Assembly: GCA_021234155.1 (NCBI GenBank)
Contig: JAJEKV010000027.1
Location: 9,550,013 to 9,614,012, forward strand
Origin: Isoetes taiwanensis
Taxonomy: Eukaryota > Streptophyta > Lycopodiopsida > Isoetales > Isoetaceae
Length of the DNA stretch: 64,000 bases
Reading direction: 5' to 3'
Under the pieces are notes generated by a model that searched no databases, was not told where the DNA came from, and was given only the letters and a program-made list of their open reading frames with translations. Shown here piece by piece: positions 42,700 through 55,556 of this stretch (its first letter is position 1; each line of letters starts with the position of its first letter). The translations under genes were made by a program, and so were the position numbers.

Positions 42700-44600
42700 A
42701 TTTCAATTATTTTTGAAAAGTTTGCCTATTGCCACTACGTGCTCTAATAAGTACTGATGTATTCATTGTTTATCACAATTGCAATGTCACAAGAAATGGG
42801 CAGGTTCTATAGTTTTACACCTTACCTACAAAGTTTTTGGACCTTAATATCTATGCACATATCATCTCTGATATGGTTAGTAACAATTTGTACATCTGAT
42901 CGTCATGGTACCATTTTAGGGCCATAACCATCTCTGGTGATTTGTTTTGCACATCCATTGTCTTGGGTGCTTTATTGATAACTGCATTCGCTTTCTTCAG
43001 GCCAATCTTGCAGCTACTTTGTGTTCACTTGCAGCTTATTAGCTAGATTCACTCACACATTTGTGCAAGCTACCTTTTTTTTGTCTTCCTTTTAGAACCC
43101 AATACTCTATGGACTCTATCTAAAGTATAAACGAGAACTTTTTATTGGGTTTTATCCGAAAGTGTCTAGATATTTCTTGAAGTGCATGGCCATTAAACAA
43201 AGGAAACTTTGGAGGCTTTCGTATTGTAGCTTATGCTTGATCTTTGCAGGGATAGTTGAAGAAGCTAGAGACGTTATTTTATATACATTAGTTCTAGCAC
43301 ATCTGAACTGCTGTAGACATTACTTCTCGCATTTTTTACGGTAAAATTTGAACTAAACCCATGTTAAATAATGTCCAAGTGGTTGGCATTGCCGTCTCTT
43401 AAAGAGTAATTTCTTCATCGCAGAAACATTCAGAGATTGCCTTGGAGCTATGGACGGTGTGGAATCCTTGCTCAGTTGTTGGATTTCTAAACACCATGTA
43501 GATGACAACTCATGATCATTTTTATGAAGCAAGTTGCTCATCGTATATGAGAACTTGACTATAAACTTGGCAAGCTTACAATTTGCCAAAATTATTCTAT
43601 TGTAGCATTTGGCCCTTTTGTTCTATGCATTGTGATAACATAAACAAATTGTTCAATGTGTAAATGGCATGTTGAGAACACATTGCATCTATCTAACATT
43701 GACAGTTGAACTTAAAAATGGTTAAAACAAATGCTTAAAACAAATCAGAATAGCTGCACTACACATTTTCAGCTTCATTGAGTTCTAAGACTAGCTATAA
43801 GTGAAAAAACCTCAATTTGCATTTCAGGACCTGTTTGTGAAAGGCTCCATTGATCCTTCTCTTCTAGATGGCTAACACTTGGGCATAAAAGTGTACACAG
43901 ATTGCTGTTTAGATGAGGATGAAGTTGGGCACAGAATGGCTAACACTTGGGCATAGAAGTGTACACAGATTGCTAGATTGTTGTTTAGATGAGGATCGAG
44001 TTGGGCACAGAATGGACGGAGGAAGGTCAGGCTCTTGACATTTATAATATTATTTTCCTCAAAATTTGGATTGCAGGTTACAAAAGAGTTAGGTATTTCT
44101 CGACGTTTACCATTTTTATAGAATAGATATTTGTACAAGTGCAAAATGTTAAAAGGATATATTTATGGCATATATACCAAGATCTTTAGGTCATCTACAT
44201 CGAAATTAATTATAACCAACTAAGACTACTCCTTTATAAATGGATGTCAAAACATGAACAACAACTTCACTGCTAATCTTGAGTTACAGAGTTTCCCTCA
44301 TGGGTATTTCAGAAGTTAACCAAATTGATCCATACGCTTAACGTTACATTGCTTAGGAAATCATGTTGCATGTATTGAATCTATGTTGCAACCTTGCACA
44401 CTCAACCTACAAAATTGATGCTAGAAAAATATTTCGATTATTGCATCGAGTATTTTCAATTGCATAGTTTCGAATGCCAGTTCTTTTAATTTTTTCAATG
44501 TTGACTCCTTAAGTATCCCCATGAATAGCCCATGAGCAACAGCATCACTTTAAATCAAAAATTGTATTCCATGCAGCAAACCACCCCTTCACATTTTTAC
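42700..44600. other. No gene recognised; probable interior of a Helitron
   Basis: AT-rich, without a supported coding frame. A ~68-bp tandem duplication (unit with CTAACACTTGGGCATA and GATGAGGAT) lies at about 43870-44014. The stretch leads into the Helitron 3' terminus. I could not identify the 5' TC end. Confidence 0.4.
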
Positions 44601-44604
44601 TAAA

Positions 44605-44632
44605 GCCCGGCAACGCCGGGCACCATAACTAG
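44605..44632 (+). mobile_element. Helitron 3' terminus
   Basis: A hairpin GCCCGGC-AAC-GCCGGGC (44605-44621) is followed 7 nt later by CTAG (44629-44632) and then T. This is the standard 3' end of plant Helitrons: a GC-rich hairpin about 10 nt before CTRR with insertion before T. No Rep/helicase frame is seen, so the element is non-autonomous. Confidence 0.75.
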
Positions 44633-44669
44633 TTCAATTTAATTCAATTCTATATCCTCCCATGTATAA

Positions 44670-45245
44670 GTGATATTAGATGTTCCCATACTTCCACACC
44701 TTAAAATAAGTGGGCTTAATGGGATAAATCATAGAGCTCTGCTTGTGACGATTTATTATATAACATATAAAGGCTTCCAACCTGCAGTGACCCTTTGGAC
44801 ATATCAAGCCTTCCCCCGGCATGAGAGAATATGCCAGTGTTGCCACATGCGGACAGTAGAGGATGAGCACCATGCTCTGCAAGAGTGTCCGGCATATACG
44901 CATATCCGAGCAACACATGCTGATCTTAGATGCTCTGCGGCACCGCTGCATCAATTGCTGGCATCGCCAATGGTTGCACGTCTCGCATCCTACATTTTGC
45001 AAGTCTCTACCGTCAGAGAATCCCTTACAGGACAAGGGATCTGAGAGCCTACTACCAGGGTTTTTCCTCCCATGTGGGGGTTTTTTCATCCCAGTAGTAG
45101 GGACACATTGTATAGTAGCATTTGTCTTTTTGGTGTGGTTTTATCTGCTTTGTGTACTGCATGTACCGTCTCATAGGTCAAGTTTGGCCTCCGCGGACGT
45201 TAAAATATACTTCCTTCCTTCTTTCCTTCCTTCTACCTCCAACAT
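44670..45245 (+). mobile_element. Non-LTR retroelement 3' end with RVT zinc finger
   Basis: The frame at 44670-45044 has RICQCCHMRTVEDEHHALQE and CPAYTHIRATH, the C-terminal zinc finger of a non-LTR polymerase. A 3' UTR follows, with a two-armed structure (CTACCAGGGTTTTTCCTCCC ... CCCAGTAGTAGG) and a terminal phrase GGCCTCCGCGGACGTTAAAA. The tail is (TTCC/TTC)n at about 45205-45240. Confidence 0.75.
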
Positions 45246-46327
45246 TATTCTATCATATCTCTGTAGATAGAGAGTTTATGGAGCACTGATAACATTATTG
45301 AGTAGTTTTTCATGGTGTTTTTTGTGTTTTTTTTTTTTTTTTTTTTTTTAGCCTAACCAAGCGTGCAACCCTCCTTGCAATTCTAGGCTATCCACGTAGC
45401 AGTTCCAAATCAGCCAAACCTTAGGTGGCATGACATTAAGCCGTTGGATCTGTATTTTCTTAAATCGACGGCCATGGAAATTAGAAATGGCTAAAATTTG
45501 ACCCGGAGAATTGGAAGGACGTTCGAAGGCGCGTTCCTACACCGATCTGATTACACTGAGAGGTTTCTTGCAACCACCTCATATCCTTTCGGCTTTCTTG
45601 CAAGCACCTGATATTCTTCCGGCAATCTAGAGGCAGGTTAGTATTTTACTTTCAAGGATTTTCAAGGATCTGTCCATATCCATTCCTGGATTTCTTTGGA
45701 TTTGTTTCTTCGTGCCTATGTTGATAACCTAGCATCAAAAGTCTTCCCCTTTTCTCGGTCTTCCTTCAATCTACTTTTTCATCACTATTTGTCCTTGGAC
45801 GGTTACGGTTTCAGCGTCGTTGTTCGATATGGGGCTTTCATCATTTTTGTTCCGGCTATCAAGCTCTATTTTAGCTTTTAGATCGATTCAGATGTTTCAA
45901 TGTTTTTTGTGGCCCATGGAAAGAAACTGAAAAGTTTGCATCCCGACATCATGTAGAGCTTTATTTCCCGACTTTATCACACGACTTTATCAAATGGCTT
46001 AAGCGTTTATATCTGTTAGCAAGCAACGAAAAGAAAATTGTGGATCATACTTCAGTTCCGCTGCAGTTTTAACTAAGCTTTTCAATGCCAAGTTTTTAAC
46101 TGTATAATACTATGCAAATTGATAACAAAGCCTATGAACGATCAAATAACTGTAGAAATGGTATCAGTGAGAAAACACCGTAGCAAACTTGATTGAGCAT
46201 TTCAAGCCACTGAACATTAGTTTTATATTTACATGCAGACTCTCTGTTCACTCCATACTGTAAGCTATAAAATCCTCTGCCTCTATGATCTGTATATATC
46301 AGGAGTCCAGCTACACAGAGTTAAGTC
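45246..46327. other. No gene recognised
   Basis: Includes a T-run at about 45327-45350. The part from about 45911 (GGCCCATGGAAAGAAACTGA) is paralogous to sequence at 53447-53480. No supported coding frame. Confidence 0.45.
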
Positions 46328-46364
46328 CTAGGCGTTAATCTTTCAATTTTCTATGTCTTTACAC

Positions 46365-46890
46365 TACAAGGGATAGTCGACGTCCAACGACGTCGCGACG
46401 TCGAAGAACGACGGGTCGTCGTCGAATATCGACGACATCATCGTTCAACGACGATAACGTCGTTTCGACGTCGTTCAACGACGTCTCTCGGGGGCTGGCG
46501 TGTCGGATTGGCTGCGTGGCATGGTACTGCTGCCAAGGCGGCAAAGCGTCGCGTGTCGTGCCCACGTGCATAAAGCGTCGTTTAACGTCGTCGTCGTGGA
46601 TCGGCGTGGCACATCCATCCGGCCGTGGCTGGCGACATGCCGGTGACGCATACCGTGTTACGCCATCGTCGACATGGCGTCGTTGAGCGGCGACTAAAAA
46701 ATCGGCGTGACCGGTCGGCCGTGGTTTGGCGACATGCGGGTGCCGCGCAAAAATAAAGTGTCTGCGCCGTCGGCGTGGCGTCGTTAAGCGACGCCTAGAA
46801 TATCGGCGTGGCGGCGGTTTTGCCAGGCGTGGTCACGCCATCGTCAGCGCGCTATTGTCGCCAGAAGCCCGCGTAAGAAACGTCGTTTAA
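46365..46890. repeat. Left subterminal repeats of the CACTA element
   Basis: Dense CGACGTCG/AACGACG motifs in both orientations, very GC-rich (for example CGTCGTTCAACGACG). A matching right block is at 52180-52550, and a short internal block at 50449-50525. Confidence 0.8.
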
Positions 46891-46969
46891 CGGCGTCACT
46901 TTTTTTTTTTTTTTTTTTTTGGAAAACGCGGCGAAAAAAAAAAATTTAATACCGTAAACGCTTATCGTT

Positions 46970-49875
46970 TGGAATGCCAAAATTACTCTATGGACTAAGT
47001 TACACCTGGTCAGGTTTGCAAAAAAGCGACACACTTACGCCCTACATTGCGGTATTCGCTGACCACCTCCTAGGCCAATTGACTCACGTGTGTTGCACAT
47101 GAGATAGTTTGGCGCTTCTTGAGAAGGGGTGGGCTTCGGCCACAAAACTTGGTCCCTAGGGCAATGTCGACATTCCGAGTCCATTGGCGAGATCCGCGGT
47201 TCGGAGAGGGAAGTTGCCCGTCCGTCGCCGTGGCCTTCGGAGAGGAATTTTGGGGCAAAGCTGCTTCGGGTGGTTTTAGGGTCCGTGTGCTCAAGCGTCA
47301 ACACCCCCTCTACCTCAAGACACGGCGCCAAGGTCCTAGTCAAAATCGACAAGGATAGAGCCTCCAAACGTAAACCCTATGAGTTGCCGGGTTCTAGCGG
47401 GGGTTTGCGTTTTGGGTCCGAAGTTTGGTCTTTGCACTTGGGACGTGGCCGATCACATGCAGTTGAGAACGCCAAGCAAGGGGAACTGGCGGAATAGAGT
47501 TTGGACCTGTACTCCTCCCGTTGTGGCGGTTAGAAGTCAAGGGTCAGCTTTTGCGATAAAAGACATTAAATAAATTCGTAATTAATGCATAGTACGGACT
47601 TAAATTCTGATTTTTGTCAGCTAGCTTCCTAAGTCATCACCAACATACAGGCCAACTTTCAAAAATTTTGGATATGGTTTAGATCAAATAGTTTGCAGAG
47701 AACAACCAGGGCAGACTTTGTTGTTGGGCAGCGAGAAGCACACTTGCCCAAGTCAAACAAGGCCAGGACCTTGCAAGACCTCCTCATTAGAGGGAGAGTC
47801 CGAACCCCGGAGGCGAGCCCCAAAAAGCTTCCCGAGGCAGCCTTTCACGGCAACGCTCCGCCCGGGGGTAATGCGCTAAAGACCACACTTCCGGATCTCG
47901 GTTCCGTATCCGACCGTTGAATCCTTTGTTCCGGGAACCTGGTCCGGAAGGTCCAAAAAAAAAAACATCCGTCCGGAGAACATATCAAACCAAAGCGTCT
48001 GCGGCGGCGGTGTAGAAACCAAAGTGTTTTGTCGTTCGGACATTGCGGAGGCTCAAAAATGCCGATCCGACTTCGCCACATCGTCCTAATGCCAAAAATT
48101 ACCCTAGGGACCAAGTTACATGGTCGGTTTGCAAAAGAAAAAACACTTCGCCCTACATTGCGGTATTGACCACCTCCTAGGCCAATTGACTACGAGTGTG
48201 TCGCATTATGAGATAGTTTGGCGCTTCTTCCGAAGGGGTGGGCTTCTCGCCACAAAACTTGGTCCCTAGGGCAATGTCGGCGTTCGAGTCCATTGGCGAG
48301 AGCGGATCCGCGGTTACGGAGAGGGAAGTTGCGTCGTCGCCCGGGGCCTTCGGAGAGGAATTTTGGGGCAAAATTTGCTTCGGGTGGTTTTAGGGTCCGT
48401 GCTCAAGGCGTCAACACCCCCTCTACCTCAAAGAAAGGTCCTAGTCAAATCGACAAGGATAGAGCCTCCGGCGTAAACCCTATGAGTTGCGGGGTTCTAG
48501 CGGGGTTTTGCGTTTTGGGTGCCGAAGTTTTGGTCTTTTGCACTTGGGGCGTGGCCGATCACATGCATTGAGAACGCGAAGCAAGCGGAACCGACGGAAT
48601 GGAGTTTGGACTGTACTCCTCCGTTGTGGCGGTTAGAAGTCAAGGGCCGCTTTTGCGGTAGCAAGACATTAAATGTAAATTAAGTAATTAATGCATAAAT
48701 GCGGACTTAAATTCTGATTTTTTGTCGGCTAGCTTCCTAAGTCATCGCCAACATCTGAGGCCAACTTTCAAAAATTTTGGATATGGTTTTAGATCAAATA
48801 GTTTGCACTAGAACGGTCCCGGGCAGCTGTTGTTGGGCAGCCGGCACACTTGCCCAAGTCAAACAAGGCCAGGACCGTTGCAAGGCCTCCTCATTAGAGG
48901 GGAGAGTCCAACCCCGTGGGAGGCGAGCCCCAAAAAAGCTTCCCGAGGCGACCTTTCCTCAGCGGCCGCTCCCGCCGGGGCGACGCTAAAGACCACACTC
49001 CGGATCTCGGTTCCGTATCCGGCCCGTTGAATCCTTTGTTCCGAAACCTGGTCCGAAGATCCAAAAAATCAACATCCGTCCCGGAGAACATATCAAACCC
49101 CTCACAAGCGTCTGCGCGAGCGGCAGTGTAGAAACCAAAGTGTTTTGTCGTTCGGACATTGCGAGGGCTCAAAATGCGATCCGACTTAATACATCGTCCG
49201 GAATCCCAAAATTACCCTATGGACCAAGTTACACGTCGGTTTTGCAAAAAGAAAGAAACACTTCGCCCTACATTGCGGTATTCGGCGACCACCTCCTAGG
49301 CCAATTGACTACGAAAGTTGCACATGAGATAGTTTGGCGCTTCTTGAGAAGGGGGTGGGCTTCGGCCACAAAACTTGGTCCCTAGGGCAATGTCGGCGTT
49401 CCGAGTCCATTGGCGAGAGGCAGATCCGCGGCCCGGAGAGGGGAAATTGCCCGTCGTCGCCCAGGCCTTCCGGAGAGGAATTTTGGGGCAAAAGCCGCCT
49501 CGGGTGGTTTTAGGGTCCGGTGCTCAAGGCGTCAACACCCCCCCCTCTACCTCAAGACATCGGCGCAAGGTCCTAGTCAAATCGACAAGGATAGAGCCTC
49601 CCAAACGTAAACCCTATGAGTTGCGGGTTCTAGCGGGGTTTTGCGTTTTGGGTCCGAAGTTTTGGTCTTTTGCACTTGGGGCGTGGCGATCACATGCGAT
49701 TGAGAACGCTGCAAGGGGAACCGGAATGGAGTTTGGACTGTACTCCTCCCGTTGTGGCGGTTAGAAGTCAAGGCCCGCTTTTGCGATAGCAAGACATTCG
49801 TAAATTAAGTAATTAATGCATAGTAATGCGGACTTAAATTCGATTTTTTGTCGGCTAGCTTCCTAAGTCGGCTAG
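46970..49875. repeat. ~1.1-kb tandem repeat, about 2.6 copies
   Basis: Units start near 46970, 48088 and 49200, each with a sequence like CCAAAATTACCCTATGGACC, then GCCCTACATTGCGGTATT and CTTGGTCCCTAGGGCAATGT. The spacing is about 1115 bp, and the third copy stops at about 49875. Copies differ by small indels that break every frame differently, so it is non-coding satellite-like DNA. Confidence 0.88.
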
Positions 49876-49877
49876 CT

Positions 49878-50215
<338 letters not shown>

Positions 50216-51094
50216 AGGTATTACTAGTTATCATCATCGTATTATATACCTCATAGCTCAACGGATGTACCACAAAACATTGAACATTTTCATGGTGGTA
50301 TATTTCATAACTTTAACGGGTGTAGCAAGTCAAATAAACCCCTATCCAGTTAAATAAACCCATGTATCAAGTGTACATGCATTCTATACTATTTAAAAAA
50401 AAAAAAAAAAAAAATTTTTTTTTTTTTTTTTCTTAAAAAAAAAAAAACGTCGTTACAAACGTCGTTCAACGACGTTTTTTGTCGTCGTTTAACGGCGATC
50501 CACGGCGTCGTTAAACGGCGACACTGTGATTTAATCGAAAAAAAGGTGGCAATCCGCCGCTTATTTTCGAGCAAGCAAAACTTATGGAGGAGCGTTTTTT
50601 TGGGCGATTTTCGCGCGGATCTACTTTGGGGTCTATTCTAAGTGTAAGACAAGCTTCATAAGGTATGTGCATGGATCAACCAACTCGTTTTTTGAATCTA
50701 AACTTGTTTTTGGGTAGATTTAGGGCTTTTTGTATTTGTTGTTTGTTCTTCCTTCAACCTTCATTCTTCTTCTTCCGTTCTTGCATCCTTCTTCCATACA
50801 TATTCTTCCATTCCCTTTGTCATCTTCTTCTTCGATTCTTCCTCCTCTTATACTACTTCTTCCTCCTCTTATTCAAATTCTTACTCTTAATCCTCCTCTT
50901 GCGCTTCATCTTCTTTGTATTCTTCCTCCCCATTTTCGGGTTCCTCCTCTTCTTCTTAGCCTTTTCTTCTTGAATTCTTCCATTCTTCTTCTAATTTTTT
51001 CCCATCTAAGAAGGCGTCGTTAAAAGATCTAGACCCTTCTTCTTTCCAAAATTTTTCCTTATTAGTTGTTTTATACTATTTCTTTCTAATCATT

Positions 51095-51420
51095 GAATTT
51101 TTTGTTTTGCATGTACACTCCTAGCAAAATGTGTTGTTCTTGCAAAACAAGTTGGCACCTCTTCCAGGTAAGGATTTAATTTTTTCAATACGCTAATAAA
51201 ATACTAATGCTTTATTTAGGTTAAATTGTTATCCAAGAAGGGGACGTCATTGAAACCACCCCTCCCCCATTGATTTTCCATTTTTTTTTTCCTTTAAGTT
51301 GTTTATTTATACTAATATTTTACTAATCATTGAATTTATTGTTTTGCATGTACACTCCTAGCAAATGCGTTGTTTGTGCAAAACAACTTTGCCACCTTGT
51401 ACCAGGTAAGCATTTAATTT
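51095..51420 (+). repeat. Duplicated ~85-bp segment
   Basis: TTTTGCATGTACACTCCTAG at about 51104 recurs at about 51342, with the following 'caaa..tg.gttgtt..tgcaaaacaa' and a GGTAAG donor-like end in both. It may be a duplicated exon of the ancestral CACTA gene, but no product is recognisable. Confidence 0.55.
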
Positions 51421-51970
51421 CATTAGGGATTTTTTGAGATCATAAAAGGGCCTTCTAAGAACTGCTGACTAAGCTATATGAACTACCAATCAGAAAACAG
51501 AACTGGTAATCCAGTCAGCAAAACAGTTATAACTAACTCACTGGATCACATTTACTAGCATAAGTGTTGATAGAAAAGTCCAAATGAGCTCTTGTTTGGT
51601 GCAATAGATAGATCTCATTGAGATCTTCCCAATTTTAGGTGGTTTGCATATCTTTTAGCCCCGTAGGATAGTAAAAAATGATAAAAACCATATTTTTTGG
51701 AGTTTTGACAATCATAAGTGGTTAAAATATGTGCAAACCACCTACGGTTGGAAAGATCTCAAGGAGATCTATCTATTGCACTAAACGAGAGCTCATTTGG
51801 ACTTTTCTATCAATAGTTCTGCTAGAAAATGTGATCCAGTGAGTTAATTATAACAGTTTTGCTGACTGGACCCGTCAGACTCTGATTTCTGATTGGTAGT
51901 TCATTTATCTTCATTTGGCTTAGTTAGCATGTTTTGAAGGCCCTTTTTTAATCTCAAAAAAACCCTAATG
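51421..51970. mobile_element. 550-bp foldback element with ~230-bp inverted arms
   Basis: It begins CATTAGGGATTTTTTGAG and ends CTCAAAAAAACCCTAATG. The arms match over about 230 bp, for example GATAGAAAAGTCCAAATGAG on the left and its complement on the right at about 51790-51815. The central spacer is about 75 bp. It is a MITE-like or foldback element nested in the CACTA element. Confidence 0.85.
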
Positions 51971-52562
51971 TTCAATATGCTTAATGTATTGATTAATGTA
52001 TTTAGCTTAATTTATTGATTAATGTATTTAGCTAAAAAAATTGGGGCTTCATTTATTTTTGTATTTTTTTAATATATTTAAGCGACATCATTTAATGACG
52101 TTAAAATCTTATATTTCTTTATTGGTTAAATTCATTTTATAGGCTTTAAATTAAATGTATTAACTTCATTCATAATAAATGTGTTATTATTATGCCGGGT
52201 AAACGGCGAATTGGCCCCGGTAACGCCAGCGCGGCGCGCCGGCAAGCGTGGCCACGCGATAATGCGTGGCGTCGTTAAATGGCGTCAAACACGTGGCTCG
52301 CCCGCGTCGCCAACTTTTCTTGCCGACGCCCGCGGTGGCCCGCGCGGCGTGGCGAAATGTCACGTGGCGCCGTTGAACGACGTCCGTCGTCGCTTTAAAA
52401 CGTCGTGGTTGCGGCGCCGTATAGCGACGAAAGGTCGTTTATCGGCGCTCCGACGTCGAAATAGACGTCGTTTATCGACGTTTTGACGTCGATCATCGAC
52501 GTCTAAACGACGTCTGGACGTCGTAATAGACGTCGTAACAGGGCTTTAATTTTGTAGTGTTA

Positions 52563-53110
52563 CATGAAGCACCTCTGTCTTTTGTAGCCAATTCTTTCAG
52601 TTTACTTTTCTCTGGTGCACTGCTGACATTGAGCTCTTGCATAAGAGGAACAATACTTGCATCTGGCATTCTACTCCAACATTGTCCTGGCATTTAATTG
52701 CTGCTTTTTTTTTTCTCATCGTCTATAAGTTCATGTCATTTTCTAATCTCCAGTCCTCTTTCTTGCATCTTTTAACCTCAAAATTTCTTCTGATATTCTC
52801 CAGAGAATAAACTAGCTGTGGACCATAACAATGCCTCAAGCATGGGGCCATTGCTGCTATTTTGATTGCTTTCTTTTGCTTGAGAATTCTGCTTGATGAT
52901 GAGATTCATTAACCTTACTTGGGAAGCCTTTTTAGATTAGTTGTGGTTTAGGTCAACATCTACAAGGCTGGCATATACCTATGAAGGCAGCCTAGATCAT
53001 CATCTACAAGGCTGGCATATACCTATGAAGGCTTTAATGCGAAAGACTTTTAGCTCCTTGATGATTTATGGCAATCTCTTAACTTTGTGATGTCAATCAT
53101 ATGAGAGGCA
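52563..53110. other. Right CACTA flank, no gene recognised
   Basis: Bases 52560-52700 are paralogous to 53558-53720, the empty-site copy. A 42-bp unit (CATCTACAAGGCTGGCATAT) is tandemly duplicated at about 52955-53030. Confidence 0.6.
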
Positions 53111-53117
53111 TGGGAAA

Positions 53118-53361
53118 GCCAAGTTTGGTACCATTTTACATTTCGCCTGCATGCATAGTTATGTCAGTTGCTGCCCTTGCCATTTGCCCTACTCGTGGAG
53201 GTCTATATATCTAAGGTAAGATTTTTTCTTTAACATCAGGCCAAGTTTGGTACCATTTTACATTTCGCCTGCATGCATAGTTATGTCAGTTGCTGCCCTT
53301 GCCATTTGCCCTACTCGTGGAGGTCTATATATCTAAGGTAAGATTTTTTCTTTAACATCAC
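53118..53361. repeat. 122-bp exact tandem duplication
   Basis: GCCAAGTTTGGTACCATTTT starts at 53118 and again at 53240. The two units read identically as far as I can follow, so the duplication is recent (or an assembly artefact). Confidence 0.85.
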
Positions 53362-54359
53362 AGAGGCCATGGCCAGTGGCATGATCTCTGTAGCCTAAAC
53401 CTCATTATGCCCAAAGCACATATTCTCAAACCTTGGTATCTGGCCCATGGAAAGAAACTGAAAAGTTTGCATCTAATCTTGCGGTTAAGCTTTCTAAATG
53501 CAGAAAGCATGTATGAGTCACTAGAAAGCCTTAATCTTTCAATTTTCTATGTCTTTATATGAAGCACCTCTGTTTTTTGTAGCCAATTCTTTCAGTTTAC
53601 TTTTCTCTTGTGCACTGCTGACATTGAGCTCTTGCATTTTATTTCCAGTGAATATTTGGTAGAGGAACAATACTTGCATCTGGCATTCTACTCCAACATT
53701 GTCCTGGCATTTAATTGAAGGAAACATTTAATTGAAGGTTGTTTTGTTACATGATTCCTGGTTATTGCTGATATTCTGCGGAGGCCACTCATGGTTGTTT
53801 CAGACAAGCATAAAACTAGCAACGCCTGTGACCGTTCTATTATGTAGTTGGATTTTTTTCCTCAAATTTCTCACTGGTATTACTTTGTCTACAGAGCTTG
53901 CTGAAGACTAATCTGTAACAAAGTCTGGAGTCTCATTTATTATTTTCTATCAGTATGATAGCATCCTCACATTGCTTAGTCACAAATTTTTTTCGTAATA
54001 TTGATTCTCCATATTTGCCTTTTGGTAACGTGAAACCCTAGCAAGTTTTTTCACACAGGTTGTTAAGCTTGAAATAACCATAACATCTTGGAGACATCTT
54101 CTAATTGCATTCCTACAAAATATTTTGTCCTCAAAACAACCTATCTAGAAGAATATTACCTTGAAAAAACCAAAACGTTTTATATATGTCAGGTGTGCAT
54201 GCTTCTTCTGATGCAATGCTTCCATAGTTTTGCCAAAAGCAGGAGGAGATAATGGAGCAACATCAATGCTGCCACTTGGTAAGCAAGGTTCCTTTCTTCT
54301 GCTAAGCCCTCCTTCTCCTGTCCAATGATGAGAATTTCTCATAATTGCAGATATGGTTA

Positions 54360-54930
54360 CTTCGGCTGCAATTCTTAGAAAGGCTGCTGGTGTTTTCCAT
54401 CATATAGCACATAACTTATTTACCAGGATTGATTACAAAGCTACCTAATGATAGATCACCTGAAGTTACACAATCAATGGCAGCAATAATGCACCTCATC
54501 TGCCTGGCAGAAGCACAAGTAACTCACTCTAGTTTCTTATGCATTCCAGTCATTGTTTTTTAGTAAGGAAGAAGATAAAGGACTAGGTTGTAAAGAAACA
54601 CAGACAAAATAGAAATCCTTTTCCATATTGGGTCAGTGCTCAAATAGTTCTTTGCTTTCATTTTCTACGCACTTATACTGCTTATAAAAACATACTGCAT
54701 GCATCACAAAACATTCTTTTAGTCTCTTCTACTTAACATTTATTGTTGACTGGATGATTTTAAATCCAGGCAGTGGCAGTATGCAATGCTCAAGAGAAGA
54801 GCTCAAGCAATAGTCTTCTTTCAAAACTGCATTTTGGCGTTGTGTAGATCCTCGAAGAAGCTAATAGCTACCTTCAGCAATATGCATCTGACTGGAATGA
54901 TGTTTCTGACAAATTCAAGGCTAGTTAAAA
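54360..54930 (+). pseudogene. BRO1-domain protein exon remnants
   Basis: Plus-strand pieces read AILRKAAGVFHHIAHNLF, then after a one-base frame change GLITKLPNDRSPEVTQSMAA and IMHLICLAEAQ (to about 54520). A later exon (about 54769-54928) has AVAVCNAQEKSSSNSLLSKL, a TAG after HFGVV, and then ILEEANSYLQQYASDWNDVS. This order resembles the plant BRO1-like family (KAAGVYHYLA ... PE-x-TPS ... LICLAEAQA ... AEEK ... KLHYGV). BRO1 domains bind ESCRT-III in membrane trafficking. The frame change and the stop indicate a pseudogene. The left boundary is uncertain; upstream exons may extend to about 54200. Confidence 0.6.
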
Positions 54931-55430
54931 CTTCTGTATGGATCATATCGATTTGAATTTAAGCTATCTTAGACGATCTACTTTTTGGCGGAGTGTGCAT
55001 TGGAGCCTCTATCGACACCTTGTATGATACAATTAGGAACCGTGTTTTAATTTCAATTTTTCTTTGTTATTAAAGGAACAAAGACATTTCCTTCTTTTTT
55101 TTCAATAAAAAGGGAACTTTAAAATTGCCTTGTATTTTGGGCTATTTGTCAAATACCCCAGTATTTACAGAAGTTGCCGAACTTTTGGGGCACCTATCAG
55201 AACGCCTATGATTTTGGTCAATTTCGAATGGAAAGGCAATGCTACTATTTTCGGCATCAGGGATTTGCCATCAGACAAATTTGACATCACCAGTTGTGTT
55301 ACTCTTCCAAATTCATTATGCTCGAAAATTGATGTACAAATTCTGATGTATTCAGTAAGCTCAATTGGATTTTATCTTGATATTTTGATCACGTTTATTT
55401 ACATAGCAGGCTTGTATTCCATTGCTAATA

Positions 55431-55556
55431 TGTCTGAAAATAAAGGTAAATTATGGCTTTGGCTTCCTCCACATAAAACAACTAATATGCCTGAGAAATA
55501 AAGGTAAATTATCGCTTTGGCTTCCTCCACATAAAACAACTAATGATACCTAAAAT
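55431..55556. repeat. 63-bp tandem duplication
   Basis: The unit containing AAAGGTAAATTATGGCTTTG and CCACATAAAACAACTAATAT occurs twice in succession. It lies at the end of a 120-codon frame of no recognised family (55130-55501). Confidence 0.7.

Noticed and set aside
47035-49790. Several Arg/Pro-rich frames inside the 1.1-kb repeats
   Set aside because: Copies of the repeat are open in different frames and are broken by indels; the openness reflects GC-rich composition.
50665-51023. Phe/Leu/Ser-rich frames
   Set aside because: Arise from a CTT/TCC-rich tract inside the CACTA element; no domain.
52493-53727. Pair of similar minus-strand frames (52493-52693 and 53539-53727)
   Set aside because: They are the two copies of a duplicated non-coding segment; no domain and no conserved start.
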